From Centroberyx gerrardi (Eukaryota > Chordata > Actinopteri > Beryciformes > Berycidae), in contig NC_136015.1 of NCBI RefSeq assembly GCF_048128805.1, positions 25,567,903 through 25,631,902 on the forward strand: 64,000 bases of DNA, in the 5' to 3' direction. Positions 11,831 to 23,448 of the stretch are shown piece after piece. The position numbers and the translations under genes were made by a program. Each line of letters starts with the position of its first letter. Positions within the stretch are counted from its first letter, which is position 1. The notes beneath the pieces are model-generated. The model was not told the DNA's origin. It saw only the letters and a program-made list of their open reading frames with translations, and searched no databases.

Positions 11831-12304
11831 ATGACTTTGATCTCCATCCTCATCTGGACTCTCCTCTGCTGCTGCTTCACAGGTAAAGTCCAGAGAATCA
11901 AACTCCTCTCCTCTATGAACATCCGTCCCTCTGAAATGAAGCGGAGAAAACCATGACGGTGGTTTATGTTTTTGTCTCTGTATCCTCAGAGTCCAGAGGC
12001 CAGGTCACAGTGACTCAGCCTGGAGCAGTGAGGTCTGCTCCGGGAGGCTCCGTCACCATCAGCTGTCGAACCAGTCAGCAGGTTCATGGTAGTAACCATT
12101 TAGCCTGGTACCAACAGAGAGATGGAGAAACTCCTAAACTGCTCATTTACTATGCTAATCAGAGAGCATCAGGGATTCCAGATCGTTTTACAGGCAGTGG
12201 ATCAGGGACTGACTTCACTCTGACCATCAGTGGAGTCCAGGCTGAAGATGCAGCAGTTTACTACTGTCAGAGTTACCACTATATCAACAGTCAAGCTCTG
12301 TTCA
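11831..12304 (+). CDS. Light-chain variable gene VA2
   Basis: Leader exon 11831-11882, V exon 11990-12304; intact VA framework. It has the shortest CDR1 of the family ([11 protein letters not shown], with SQQ in place of SPK). CDR2 is YANQRAS and CDR3 [16 protein letters not shown]: heptamer 12305-12311, nonamer 12324-12332. Promoter: CTTTGCAT 11706-11713, TATA-like about 11746-11752. Appears functional. Confidence 0.93.
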
Positions 12305-12399
12305 CACAGTGATAAAGCGTCGTACAAAAACCTCCCTCAGTCAGACTGAACTGACTGCTGCAGCTGGAAGCTACTGCTGGGACTGATACAGTTCACTGA

Positions 12400-12401
<2 letters not shown>

Positions 12402-12441
<40 letters not shown>

Positions 12442-12448
12442 ACACACA
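12402..12448. repeat. (CA)n microsatellite after VA2
   Basis: CA run with one TA interruption. Confidence 0.9.
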
Positions 12449-12469
12449 GAACTTAGTTGGCAAGAATTT

Positions 12470-12628
12470 ATGATGTTGTTCATAGTGTCTCTACCAGTTT
12501 TCCTTCTGAAGTTAAAACAGCCCACCTCCCACCTCAACAACCTGAAAGTTCCCCCAAATGAAGAGGACAGTTCCAGTGAAGAAGCCCAATCAGACCCATT
12601 AAAAGCACAACAACATCTAGCAAAGTAA
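12470..12628 (+). other. Conserved 53-codon open tract after VA2
   Basis: ATG to TAA frame reading MMLFIVSLPVFLLKLKQP, then an acidic stretch NEEDSSSEEAQ and ending QQHLAK. The same frame is kept after VA6, VA7 and VA10 and in part after VA3, VA4 and VA8. The hydrophobic start followed by a polar tail suggests a relic of a membrane-protein exon, but I cannot name it and it may be chance. A LINE begins shortly beyond it here. Confidence 0.35.
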
Positions 12629-12636
12629 GCTGTCCT

Positions 12637-13170
12637 GACAAAGGCAGGAGATCCTATCCATGTTGTCATCATTGTCTCTAAAGCACAGTGAGCATGTCAG
12701 AAACCTGGGTGTTATTATGGACGCCAATCTTAACTTCCAGCATCACATCACCAATATTACCAAGACAGCCTTTTACCATTTAAAAAACATTTCCAAACTT
12801 AGGAGCTTCCTGTCCCCGTCTGACTCTGAAAAACTGGTCCATGCATTTATTTCCAGCAGATTAGATTACTGTAATGCCCTTTTTGCAGGACTTCCCAAAA
12901 AGACAGTAGGTAGGCTCCAGCTCATCCAGAATGCTGCAGCCAGAGTGCTGACTGGGACTAGGAAAATAGAACACATTACTCCTGTACTGAGAACACTTCA
13001 CTGGCTCCCGGTACAGTATACAATTGATTTCAAAGTATTACTGCTTGTTTACAAGGCCCTAAATGGTTTAACTCCTAAATACATTTCCGACCTGCTCACT
13101 GGCATGCGCACGCAGCGACCGGCAGTGAGAGTTTGGCGTCCTCGTGTTGGTGTTTTATACTTGTTTTGAA
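12637..13170 (+). mobile_element. LINE 3' fragment, L2/Rex-like (copy 1)
   Basis: One open frame (12660-13169) encodes the C-terminal part of a non-LTR reverse transcriptase: HVRNLGVIMDANLNFQHHI, SRLDYCNALFAGLPKKT, ARVLTGTRKIEHITPVL and LHWLPVQYTIDFKVLLLVYK. 5'-truncated. It is almost identical to the copy at 49556-50092. Its right edge joins C-unit flank directly, with no VB gene between. Confidence 0.85.
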
Positions 13171-13283
13171 GGTTTTATGTGTCCTTCCCAACCACTCAGC
13201 TGTTCCATCTCCATCCTGTCAAACCAAGACTGGGAAGCCTGGGAAGACTGGTTCAGTGCAAACACAAACACAAACAAAATTTC

Positions 13284-13740
13284 TAAGGAAGTCTTCTAGC
13301 TTTTACTTGGAAAGGGGGACACGCCAAGGGTGTCTGTTGTCATCCTTTTTATTTGCCTCAGTGCTTGAGGGCTTTGCAGAGACAGAAGGATGACATGTAA
13401 ATATTTCAGGGGTTAAACCTTAAGTTCACACTCATGTTATATCCCTCTATGCTGACGATATCCTGCTTTTTATTTCTACTCCTGAAAATGCTCTTACTAC
13501 TTTTGTAGATTTATTACAAAGATTCAGCATATTTTCTGGATACATTATAAACTTGACACAGGCAGAGGCTTTACCAATAGGACACTTTAGTAATGAGGGA
13601 TCATTGGGTTAAAACATTGGATTATCTATCTACGTGTAACCATAGAGAGAAATTTCCAAACAATACATGAGAGCAATTTTACTCCAGTCATGCAAAGAGT
13701 GATAAGAAATGGAAATGAAAATTGCCTCCTTTCATCTTAA
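13284..13740 (+). mobile_element. Fossil L1-type LINE RT fragment (C2 unit)
   Basis: Orthologous in position to 9228-9665. It retains the clearest RT start, YLERGTRQGCLLSSFLFASV (about 13310-13375), then the YADD region. Confidence 0.75.
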
Positions 13741-13957
13741 CATCCACACCTAGCTCCTGCCTATCTTTAGGATATCACAGGTAAACATAATCACTTTCAT
13801 GTTTCTGTCACAGAGTTAATGAATAATATAATATTAATATCCATGGAAACACAGCTGAGTTGGTAAACAGATCTTTATTGTCTTAACATATCAAGAATCA
13901 TATCTGCGAGCAGGAAAACATTACTTTTTTACTTTTTAAAGATGTAATGAGTCTGGT

Positions 13958-13992
<35 letters not shown>

Positions 13993-14021
13993 GGAGACAG
14001 AGAGAGAGAGAGAGAGAGAGA
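13958..14021. repeat. GA-rich tract in the C2 3' UTR
   Basis: GA run between the C2 stop and the AATAAA at 13874-13879 (-). Confidence 0.9.
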
Positions 14022-14091
14022 CTACAGTGCTGAGTGCAGACTGAGAGCAGTAGCAGAGTAAAACCAGTAGCAGAAGTCCCAGTGAGTCAGC

Positions 14092-14423
14092 TCAGGACTG
14101 GGAACACCGGTCTCTCCTCAGTGTCTCCGAGAGCGGAGACTGGGAGCCCTGGGTGGCCTCACAGGTCACAGAGCCCACCTTCCTCCACTGCTCTGCAGGG
14201 AGCCTCAGGGTGCTGCTCCAGCTGTAGCGGCCGTCCTTCTCCGGCACCCCGGGGCTCCTGCTCTCCTCCCAGCTGCTGCTGCTGCTGCTGCTGCCGTCCA
14301 CCTTCCAGGCCAGCCTCCAGTCTGAGGGGAAGCCCTTGTTGGCCAGGCACATGAGCGTGGCCTTCCCCTGCTGCAGCTCCACGCTGGAGGGGGGCAGCAC
14401 CGTCAGGGTGGGACGGACATCAC
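14092..14423 (-). CDS. Light-chain constant exon C2
   Basis: Same length and hallmarks as C1, including seven serines and the RRDRCSQS tail. Differs at PAEQWRK (C1 has PADRWRK). AATAAA at 13874-13879 on -. Served by two J segments. Confidence 0.95.
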
Positions 14424-15249
14424 CTAGGAGACACCGATCAGCTTAGAGGACAGGAAGGCTGCGGCTGTCAATCAATCACCGGGCGGTTTGACACCTTTAC
14501 TGTGTGAGAGTCCATTTTCCCCTTTAAGGACTTTCTGTCAGATGCTTTTTATGCTCCACCAGTCACTCACTCACACATTGTTTCACTTCCCTTTAAGAAG
14601 CCTCTCATGCATATCAGCACAGAAAGAGTCCTCATATGACCACGAATATATCAAACTACATAATAAAAGGAGTACAGATTTGGATACATTTTAAAATTTC
14701 TTTTCTAAATCAGCAAACATTTCTAACTGTATTTTAAATTAAACCAGAAACTGCAAAAATTGCAAACAAATTGGATTACAAATACATTTTTAAATAGGAT
14801 TTTTTTCTTGAGGTTTGTTGAAACATAACTCTGTGTTTCTGTAAAGTATAAACCAAAAAAAAACATGACCATAAAATTAGAAAATGTTGAAATAGCTTTT
14901 GAAACCGTATGCCTACTTGAAGCGACAAAATAAGACATTTGTCTACATTTTAAAATAATTGCAAGTTGTCAACAATTTAAGTGAATATTGAAGATTAAAA
15001 AGCAATTTTGGAAAGTAGTAATGTTTTTCATTCATCTTTTCTAGTATGTCTACAATGTGTAAAAACAAAAGTGTAGTCAAGCAGCTGTAAGTTAGACTCC
15101 ATGGTTAAGAAGAGAAACAGAGAAAAGAAAGCTAACTGTAAGTGATGTAAGTCAACACACCGGATATTTATATCTACTTCTAAAATTCAGACACAGGAAT
15201 AAAAGCCTTAATAAATAATGTGATGTTTAAAATTTGTGCAGAAACTTAC

Positions 15250-15287
15250 TTCCAACATCCAGTCTGGTTCCTCCACCAAAAGTCAAC
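15250..15287 (-). CDS. Joining segment J2a
   Basis: Encodes [12 protein letters not shown]; the first codon TTG replaces TGG. Donor at 15245-15249. 23-RSS 15288-15326. The nearer of two J to C2. Confidence 0.94.
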
Positions 15288-15634
15288 CACAGTGATACAA
15301 ACTCATTGAGCCGCCGTACAAAAACCTCTCACTCTAGAGAGACACGGCTCTCTCACTTTGTCAGACAAAACTAAAACTACAAGTCCTCAAGAAGCAACTT
15401 TATATTAATCGTTAGGAATACATACTTTCTCCTCTGGCCCAAGTCTCATAATTATTAGATTGGCCATTTGGATTCATTTTATTAAATTGTTTGTTCATTG
15501 GTGAAAGGAATTTATCATTTACAAAATACATATCAACATAGAAAATTAAATACGTATTTTCTAAATTACACTGAATATGTAACACATTAAAATGTAGCTC
15601 ATGGATTACGAAAAACATGAGATAGGTTACTTAC

Positions 15635-15672
15635 TTCCAACATCCAGTCTGGTTCCTCCACCAAAAGTCCAC
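15635..15672 (-). CDS. Joining segment J2b
   Basis: Encodes [12 protein letters not shown], identical to J1. 23-RSS 15673-15711. About 385 bp upstream of J2a in transcription order; a joint here would have to splice over J2a. Confidence 0.94.
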
Positions 15673-16224
15673 CACAGTGATACAAACTCATTGAGCCGCC
15701 GTACAAAAACCTCTCACTCTAGAGAGACACGGCTCTCTCACTTTGACAACAACAAACTCACCAAAATCAGGCTGAATTTGTAAAACCTAGCTAGCTCATG
15801 TAATAACTAGCTAAATTATCACAAATAACACAACATTCCTACATTAATCACTTTTGGTTTGTATACTGTTAAATTTGTCTTGTAGTTATATTTATTTCTC
15901 TAGCAGTGAACTTAAACAAGACAAAATAAATTCTTGAAAAACACTTGTTTATAGACATCAAGCCAAATCTACATATTAATTACATTGGATACATTGTTAA
16001 TCAAGAGTTTGTTAAATTGATTGATCCATTTAGAAACAGCATCATCAGAGTAATCCAAGTCCCTGTTGGAGTCAGTCAGAGCATTTCCATAGAGAGCCAC
16101 TTTGCATCAGCAGCACCATGCTCCAGTGCTCTGGGAGAGTTTATAGTCCTGAGAGTTGAACACTGGATGACTGACAGCTGTCCTTCATGACAACAGAAGC
16201 CACAGAAATCCTCCTCATCAAAAC

Positions 16225-16704
16225 ATGACTTTGATCTCCATCCTCATCTGGACTCTCCTCTGCTGCTGCTTCACAGGTAAAGTCCAGAGAATCAAACTCC
16301 TCTCCTCTATGAACATCCGTCCCTCTGAAATGAAGCGGAGAAAACCATGACGGTGGTTTATGTTTTTGTCTCTGTATCCTCAGAGTCCAGAGGCCAGGTC
16401 ACAGTGACTCAGCCTGGAGCAGTGAGGTCTGCTCCGGGAGGCTCCGTCACCATCAGCTGTCGAACCAGTCCCAAGGTTTATGTTGGTAGCTACCACGAAT
16501 TAGCCTGGTACCAACAGAGAGATGGAGAAACTCCTAAACTGCTCATTTACTATGCTAATCAGAGAGTATCAGGGATTCCAGGTCGTTTTACAGGCAGTGG
16601 ATCAGGGACTGACTTCACTCTGACCATCAGTGGAGTCCAGGCTGAAGATGCAGCAGTTTACTACTGTCAGAGTTTCCATGTTATCAACAGTCAGTATGTG
16701 TTCA
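16225..16704 (+). CDS. Light-chain variable gene VA3
   Basis: Leader 16225-16276, V exon 16384-16704. CDR1 [16 protein letters not shown]2 YANQRVS, CDR3 [16 protein letters not shown] 16705-16732. Octamer-like CTTTGCAT 16100-16107. Framework cysteines and tryptophan present; appears functional. Confidence 0.93.
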
Positions 16705-16799
16705 CACAGTGATAAAGCGTCGTACAAAAACCTCCCTCAGTCAGACTGAACTGACTGCTGCAGCTGGAAGCTACTGCAGGAAGTGATACAGTTCACTGA

Positions 16800-16801
<2 letters not shown>

Positions 16802-16851
<50 letters not shown>
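16802..16851. repeat. (CA)n microsatellite after VA3
   Basis: The CA run directly abuts the post-VA tract, having replaced the first part of that tract. Confidence 0.9.
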
Positions 16852-16853
<2 letters not shown>

Positions 16854-17138
16854 TCTCTACCAGTTTGCCTTCTGAAGTTAAAACAGCCCACCTCCCACCT
16901 CAACAACCTGAAAGTTCCCCCAAATGAAGAGGACAGTTCCAGTGAAGAAGCCCAATCAGACCCATTAAAAGCACAACAACATCTAGCAAAGTAAGCTGTC
17001 CTGATGCCGACCCCCAAACCACTGCTGAATGATCCAAACAGCTTATCCACGCTGGTCCTGGAATATCTGGACTGTCAGGATCCAAACAGATCAGGAGGAT
17101 CATTCAGTCAACTGGATCAGGAAGCCTTATTTAGATAG
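16852..17138 (+). other. Post-VA3 coding-like tract (long form, 5' clipped)
   Basis: Same frame as 12470-12628 without its start. Beyond the TAA the frame stays open as LMPTPKPLLNDPNSLSTL and LEYLDCQDPNRSGGSFSQL up to TAG at 17136-17138. The sequence CAAAGTAAGC at the TAA also resembles a splice donor. Unidentified. Confidence 0.35.
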
Positions 17139-17194
17139 AGGAAAGTCAAGAGAGTCTTTTTCTTGAAGGAAGGGAATAGTTGGGTGAACACATG

Positions 17195-18420
17195 TATCTG
17201 TTGTACACATACAGTCGATCACAATATTCTTCTAAATCGCCTTGTGAACTACATTGGTATCCGAGGCCCTGCACTTTCATGATTTAAGTTTTATCTTTTC
17301 GATAGAATGCAGAATGTATCTGACCACAGCATCATCTCTGAATGCTCCAATGTGAACTTTGGTGTACCACAAGGTTCAGTTCTAGACCCATTGCTATTCT
17401 CTATTCACATGCTATGATATAAATGTTCACTGCTATGCTGACAAAACTCAAATCTATAATGACTGCAATCAATCCTTTGGCGAACCGGGAGCCAATGACG
17501 CCAGAACAGGGGAAATGTGGTCTCTCTTTTTGGTACCAGTGAGAAGCCTTGCTGCAGTGTTCTGGACCTGCTGTAGGCGGGACAGGGAAGACTGACTGAT
17601 ACCAGAATACAAGGAGTTACAATAGTTGAAGCGACAGGAAATGAATGCATGTAAAACTATTTCTAGGTCGTGAAAAGAAAGGAAGGACTTGACTTTGGAA
17701 ATGGTTCTGACATTAAACTTCTTGATACTAAATGCCAACAAAAGATAGGTTAGTTGTAACAAAAAGATCTCGAGTCACTTTAAATTTGCGGGAGTCCCAA
17801 AGCTGAAAGCCTTGGCATTACATTTGATCCAATTCTCTCATTTGACTCACACATCAGAGATATCACAGGGATAGCCTTGATAGCCAATGAAATTCTTGTA
17901 CATGCATTTGTTTCCTCGAGACCTGATTACTGTCATGTCTTTCTGGTCTGCCAAACTCCAGTGTTAAAACCCTTCTAGTTGTACAAAATGCTGCAACTAC
18001 AATATTAACTAAAACTAGAGAATTCAATCACATTACACCCATTGCGACCTCTGTTTACTGGCTCCCGATTCAAGCCGGATCTGATTTCAAAGTATTTCCA
18101 CTAATGTACAAATTGTTATATGGGCTTGTGCCGTCATATTTATCTGACATAATCCCTTACATACATCCTCGTGTCCTCTGATCGCAGGACGCTGGTTACC
18201 GTCCCGATAATCAAGGAGAAATCAGCAGGCAGCAGACAAATTTCCTACAGAGGTCCCTGTCTTTGGAGTCAACTTACTCTTGCCATTAGGGAAGCTAATT
18301 CTTTGGAAATCTTCTATCCAAACAAAAAACCTATTTATTTTCACTGTCATAAGACCAACCCTCGCCCTGTTTATTTTGGGACCGATACAGTCTCTTCTTA
18401 ATTCATAATTACTTTAATTT
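17195..18420 (+). mobile_element. Rearranged LINE remains between VA3 and VB1
   Basis: The + strand shows decayed non-LTR RT (DHNILLNRLVNYIGIRGP, then [16 protein letters not shown]). 17460-17770 holds an inverted piece on - (FISCRFNYCNSLYSGISQSS, AARLLTGTKKRDHISPVLAS). 17770-18420 returns to + with a LINE tail. Many breaks. The same composite occurs at 40005-41235, so its rearrangement predates that duplication. Confidence 0.75.
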
Positions 18421-18689
18421 AGACAGCATTAATATGGGAACAGGCTGTTGGGAATCCAGTTTAGGGCTACCTCTTGGTCTGTCTGCATCATTACACTCAC
18501 TGTCTGCATGCTGTCTGCATGAAGGTGTACGCATTTGAACATTTCTGCTCAGAGTGTGTGGATCGTGCTTAGTTCACTTTATTAAGACCTTCTATTAATC
18601 TCATGTACATGAGGATCATTTAAATAGTCAATGCTCCCAGCACTGAGGGGGAAACACCATGATATGCTCAGGACAGCTACACTTCACTG

Positions 18690-18693
<4 letters not shown>

Positions 18694-18748
<55 letters not shown>

Positions 18749-18750
18749 AT
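18694..18750 (+). promoter_or_regulatory. VB1 promoter: (GT)n abutting octamer
   Basis: GT run 18694-18745 passes straight into GTTTGCAT (18743-18750), one mismatch from the octamer ATTTGCAT, about 100 bp before the leader ATG. No clear TATA box. Confidence 0.65.
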
Positions 18751-18845
18751 ATCAGTCCTGCCTCTCTGCTCTCCACCCGTTAAGAGGCCAGTGTTGATCA
18801 GTGGCTGTCCAGGCCTTTCAGAGCCACTGACACGCCGGCAGCACA

Positions 18846-19413
18846 ATGATGATGTCACAGATTCTACTGCTGGGCACCCTGGGGCTCCTTGTTCAGGGTG
18901 AGACTCTCTTCTGAAAACTTTGCTTCAGGATGCAACCAGGTTTACCAGAATGATGTTCTGCTATGATGGAGAAACACTGAAACAACCAGCATTTACCTTC
19001 TTCCATCTATTCTCCATGTTAAAGAAATTATACTCTTCTGTTTTGATATTGATCATCTTTCTCCAAGCTGTATTTGTCTCAATAACCCTTCTCCTCTTTT
19101 TCATATTTTCCAGATTCAACAGGAGAAATCATTGTGACTCAGTCTCCTGAATCTCAGTCTGTTGAACCAGGACAGACTGTCTCTATCAGATGTAAAGCCA
19201 GTACAAGTATGGGTAGCTACCTCCAGTGGTACCTTCTGAAACCTGGAGAATCTCCTAAACTTCTGATTTATGATGCTACAAACCGTCAGTCTGGGGTTTC
19301 AGATCGTTTTAGTGGGAGTGGATCTGGGACTGACTTCACTCTGACCATCAGTGGAGTCCAGACTGAAGATACAGGAGTTTACTACTGTCAGCAGCGTAAC
19401 AGCTTCCCGTTCA
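18846..19413 (+). CDS. Light-chain variable gene VB1
   Basis: Second V family. Leader exon 18846-18897 ([18 protein letters not shown], split last codon), intron of 216 bp, V exon 19114-19413 starting [14 protein letters not shown]. Conserved [35 protein letters not shown] and YYC. CDR1 [13 protein letters not shown]2 DATNRQS, CDR3 QQRNSFPFT, shorter than in VA. 12-RSS: heptamer 19414-19420, nonamer 19433-19441. Appears functional; WYLLKPGES is particular to this copy, the others having WYLQKPGET. Confidence 0.92.
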
Positions 19414-19441
19414 CACAGTGATACAACGTCGTACAAAAACC

Positions 19442-20415
19442 TCCCTCAGCTGGAGAGGAACTGATCTGACTCAACAGCTGCAGAGAAACTAAAACATTAG
19501 AGGTTTGACTAAAAAGATCGTTCATAGTAGCATACAATAATATCATTTTAATCATGAATATATTAATTATTTTCTTTAATTTTTCAAATTTTTAATATAG
19601 TTTTAATGATTATATTGTTGAAACATGGTTTGAAACAAGATTACTGTTACAGCGAGTCCAACAGTTTACTCAAAGTCAAACATTTTAAATATAGAATGAA
19701 ACCTGTCATGAAGCAAGATATTTTAAAACAGATTATGAGACAGTGATACTTAACTTATTTAATTTATTTTCTCCTTCAGAATTATAGCAAATAATTTAAT
19801 CTCTTCAATAAATATTATTTAATGAATAGTGTTAATAAGTTTAATACTGATTTCATATAGGATTATTTTGTCAATACTGAGTATTGTTTAATTCCAAAAA
19901 ACTTCACAAACTCAGACTGATTACAAATCTCCAACAAAAGAAAAGACAATTTAATGCATTGTGTAACTCAATATTATTTAAATATGTCATATTTGAATAC
20001 AAACATACTGAGAGTCCTTTAGTAAAACAATTATCTCAAGCTCAGAGTTGAACACTTTTGATGTAAACTATTTCCAGTGAGTCTAAATTAATTCATTTGA
20101 CATTATTCATGAAGTAGAGATACATTTTCTTGTCTGTTTCTGTTTCTGAAAATGGTTTCATCCTCACATCCACACCTAGCTCCTGCCTATCTTTAGGATA
20201 CCACTGGTAAACACAGTCACTGTCATGTTGTATCACAGAGATAATGAAAGTGTGACAGTGCATTACATAATCGTAGAATTTATTTCTCAAATCATGACCA
20301 GTATCCTACTCACTTTACCCTGAGACAAGCTGATTCTCTGTGGATTTAATGGAACCACTGTTACCATTAAGACAGCATCATAAGACATCTGTTATTTTTA
20401 TATTAATATCCATGC
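19442..20415. other. AT-rich spacer after VB1
   Basis: Very AT-rich, no gene recognised. The L1 relic of the true C units is absent here, though part of the C 3' flank (TTAATATCCATG at about 20401) is kept. Confidence 0.5.
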
Positions 20416-20755
20416 ATGGAGACACAACTGATTTTGTGGAAAAGTCTTTATTGTGTTAACATATTAAGAATAGCGGCGTTACTGTTGTTGTTGTCCAGGC
20501 ACATGAGGGTGACCTTCATCAGCTTAGAGGACAGGAAGGCTGCAGCTGTCAATCAATCACCAGGCGGTTTGACACCTTTACTGTGTGAGAGTGGATTTTC
20601 CCCTTTAAGGACTTTCTGTCAGATGGTTTTTATGCTCCACCAGTCACTCACTCACACATTGTTTCACTTCCCTTTAAGAAGCCTCTCATGCATATCAGCA
20701 CAGAAAGAGTCCTCATATGACCAAGAATATATTAAACTACGTTGGAAATAAATTA
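20416..20755 (-). pseudogene. Relic C unit 1: C exon reduced to about 30 bp, no J
   Basis: The reversed AATAAA (20447-20452) and the J-C intron start (CATCAGCTTAGAGGACAGG) are kept. Of the C exon only TTGTCCAGGCACATGAGGGTGA (20490-20511) remains, the reverse of codons around LMCLAN. The GA tract, the rest of C and the J region are gone. Compare 30081-30900 and 55341-56160. Confidence 0.8.
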
Positions 20756-21177
20756 ACAAATTCAAATTAGTTTTGTTCACTTACTGTGAAAAAACCCCCA
20801 AACTGATCGAAATTAGTCTCAGTTGGTAAAATATTAGCTAGCTGATGTAATAACTAGCTAAACTTTCAATTTATGCCCCACATTTACAAGATTAATAACT
20901 TTTTGTCTGTGTTTGTGTTCGTTTGTAAAAATGTAGCTTACATAAATGCTTAGTCAAGAGTTTGTTAAATTGATTGATCCTTTTAGAAACAGCATCATCA
21001 GAGTAATCCAAGTCCCTGTTGGAGTCAGTCAGAGCATTTCCATAGAGAGCCACTTTGCATCAGCAGCACCATGCTCCAGTGCTCTGGGAGAGTTTATAGT
21101 CCTGAGAGTTGAACACTGGATGACTGACAGCTGTCCTTCATGACAACAGAAGCCACAGAAATCCTCCTCATCAAAAC

Positions 21178-21657
21178 ATGACTTTGATCTCCATCCTCAT
21201 CTGGACTCTCCTCTGCTGCTGCTTCACAGGTAAAGTCCAGAGAATCAAACTCCTCTCCTCTATGAACATCCGTCCCTCTGAAATGAAGCGGAGAAAACCA
21301 TGACGGTGGTTTATGTTTTTGTCTCTGTATCCTCAGAGTCCAGAGGCCAGGTCACAGTGACTCAGCCTGGAGCAGTGAGGTCTGCTCCGGGAGGCTCCGT
21401 CACCATCAGCTGTCGAACCAGTCCCAAGGTTAATGCTGGTCTCTACCACGATTTAGCCTGGTACCAACAGAGAGATGGAGAAACTCCTAAACTTCTCATT
21501 TATGGTGCTAATAATCGAGCATCAGGGATTCCAGGTCGTTTTACAGGCAGTGGATCAGGGACTGACTTCACTCTGACCATCAGTGGAGTCCAGGCTGAAG
21601 ATGCAGCAGTTTACTACTGTCAGAGTTTCCACATTATCAACAGTCAAGCTCTGTTCA
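21178..21657 (+). CDS. Light-chain variable gene VA4
   Basis: Leader 21178-21229, V exon 21337-21657. CDR1 [13 protein letters not shown] (shared with VA6), CDR2 GANNRAS, CDR3 [16 protein letters not shown] 21658-21685. CTTTGCAT 21053-21060. It follows a relic C unit, so its nearest J-C partners lie in neighbouring units. Confidence 0.93.
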
Positions 21658-21753
21658 CACAGTGATAAAGCGTCGTACAAAAACCTCCCTCAGTCAGACT
21701 GAACTGACTGCTGCAGCTGGAAGCTACTGCAGGAACTGATACAGTTCACTGAA

Positions 21754-21754
<1 letters not shown>

Positions 21755-21802
<48 letters not shown>
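21755..21802. repeat. (CA)n microsatellite after VA4
   Basis: Uninterrupted CA run. Confidence 0.9.
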
Positions 21803-21804
<2 letters not shown>

Positions 21805-22089
21805 TCTCTACCAGTTTTCCTTCTGAAGTTAAAACAGCCCACCTCCCACCTCAACAACCTGAAAGTTCCCCCAAATGAAGAGGACAGTTCCAGTGAAGAA
21901 GCCCAATCAGACCCATTAAAAGCACAACAACATCTAGCAAAGTAAGCTGTCCTGATGCCGACCCCCAAACCACTGCTGAATGATCCAAACAGCTTATCCA
22001 CGCTGGTCCTGGAATATCTGGACTGTCAGGATCCAAACAGATCAGGAGGATCATTCAGTCAACTGGATCAGGAAGCCTTATTTAGATAG
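21803..22089 (+). other. Post-VA4 coding-like tract (long form, 5' clipped)
   Basis: Matches 16852-17138, including the clipped start at the CA run and the TAG end. The LINE found after VA3 is absent beyond it. Confidence 0.35.
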
Positions 22090-22326
22090 AGGAAAGTCAA
22101 GAGAGTCTTTTTCTTGAAGGAAGGGAATAGTTGGGTGAACACATGTATCTATTGTACAGACACTGAGTCCGGCCAGAAGAGGGGAATGTGGTGTCAGACT
22201 GTAGAAGGAAACCTTGGCATCAGAAAACAAGGCAACAGTAAACATGTCGTCCCACATGAATTACGAAGTCCCCACCTCGGCCAATCACCTTGTTTTGAGC
22301 TGTAATTGTTCTTTTGCCCTTGGGTC

Positions 22327-22845
22327 AATCAATGTACTTTTGAATGCTGGAGTGCAGCAGATAGATGCATTAGTTTCCAAAGTTTGATCAAAATCATATC
22401 AGTGATATCTGCAATTTTGTGTGGGACACATGGATGAGTGAACAAACCAGGTAATGTGTTCCCCCTTCAGCTGATCAGTGTAATTTTGAAAATGTGAGAA
22501 TGCAGTGGTCAGATGCATCATTCCCCCAAATTTCCCTCAAAAAGCAAAATCCAACAAGTAAACAAACATTGTAATGCCCTCCTTACTCCAGCACAATTGG
22601 AAAAATTCCAGAATGTTGTAATGAGACGCATCATTCCTTTAAATTTCCTGAAATTCTGATCAGCAGCGTCTGAAATATTGTGCGTGACGTACAATTAAAC
22701 TAAGTTTATAGTGCCCCCCTGAGGCTGACCAATGTAATTATGGAAATGCTGGAATGGAGCAATAACATGCATCATCAACTGAGGTTTCATCAAAAACCAA
22801 TCAGTGGCATCTGAGATATTGTGCATGATGGACGGACGGTCAAAT
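22327..22845. repeat. Degenerate tandem repeat, about 115-145-bp period, copy 1
   Basis: About four diverged units, each with an AATGTAATT-like start, a GATGCATCAT-like centre, AAATTTCC or GTTTCATC, and a KATATTGTGYGTGACG-like end. Starts near 22328, 22470, 22590 and 22730. Non-coding. Further copies at 33410-33930 and 58686-59205. Confidence 0.6.
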
Positions 22846-23309
22846 GTACCGTCCTTAGTCCTTCCTCCAATTTCATTTTGGGGAACCGTAAAGCCAAGCC
22901 ACTGGATTTAAAGACTAACTCCAAAAACAGGGAAACTCCTGAAGACATGGGAAACTCATTTGAAAGCAGTTTTTAAATCAGAGTTGCCGACAAAATAAAA
23001 ACAAATACAACCCATTAAGATAAACAATGAAGATGCCAGGTTTTAATTTAAAAAGGGATTGTAGAAGAATCATACAGTCAAAAACAAGAGGAATAGGTAA
23101 AACCAAATTAAAAGCCTGTGTGTAATAAATAGTGTTTCTATCCTGATGGGAGTGTGGGAGTGGTCTCTTCTAGGATGACAACGCTCTGACACTTTATTAA
23201 GACCTTCTATTAATCTCATGAACATGAGGATCATTTAAATAGTCAATGCTCCCAGCACTGAGGGGGAAACACCATGATATGCTCAGGACAGCTACAGTTC
23301 ACTGACTCT

Positions 23310-23311
<2 letters not shown>

Positions 23312-23351
<40 letters not shown>

Positions 23352-23353
23352 AT
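23312..23353 (+). promoter_or_regulatory. VB2 promoter: (GT)n abutting octamer
   Basis: GT run 23312-23347 running into GTTTGCAT at 23346-23353. Confidence 0.65.
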
Positions 23354-23448
23354 ATCAGTCCTGCCTCTCTGCTCTCCACCCGTTAAGAGGCCAGTGTTGA
23401 TCAGTGGCTGTCCAGGCCTTTCAGAGCCACTGACACGCCGGCAGCACA

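Noticed and set aside
18628-18858. Frames with long His-Thr or Val-Cys runs
   Set aside because: Translations of (GT)n/(CA)n microsatellites.
22114-22305. 63-codon frame starting MKEGNSWVN, present three times
   Set aside because: Identical non-coding spacer copied with the blocks; no known domain and no supporting splice or start context.
22327-22845. Regularly spaced repeats as a CRISPR array
   Set aside because: Units are diverged and over 100 bp long, in an animal genome; no short identical repeats with unique spacers.
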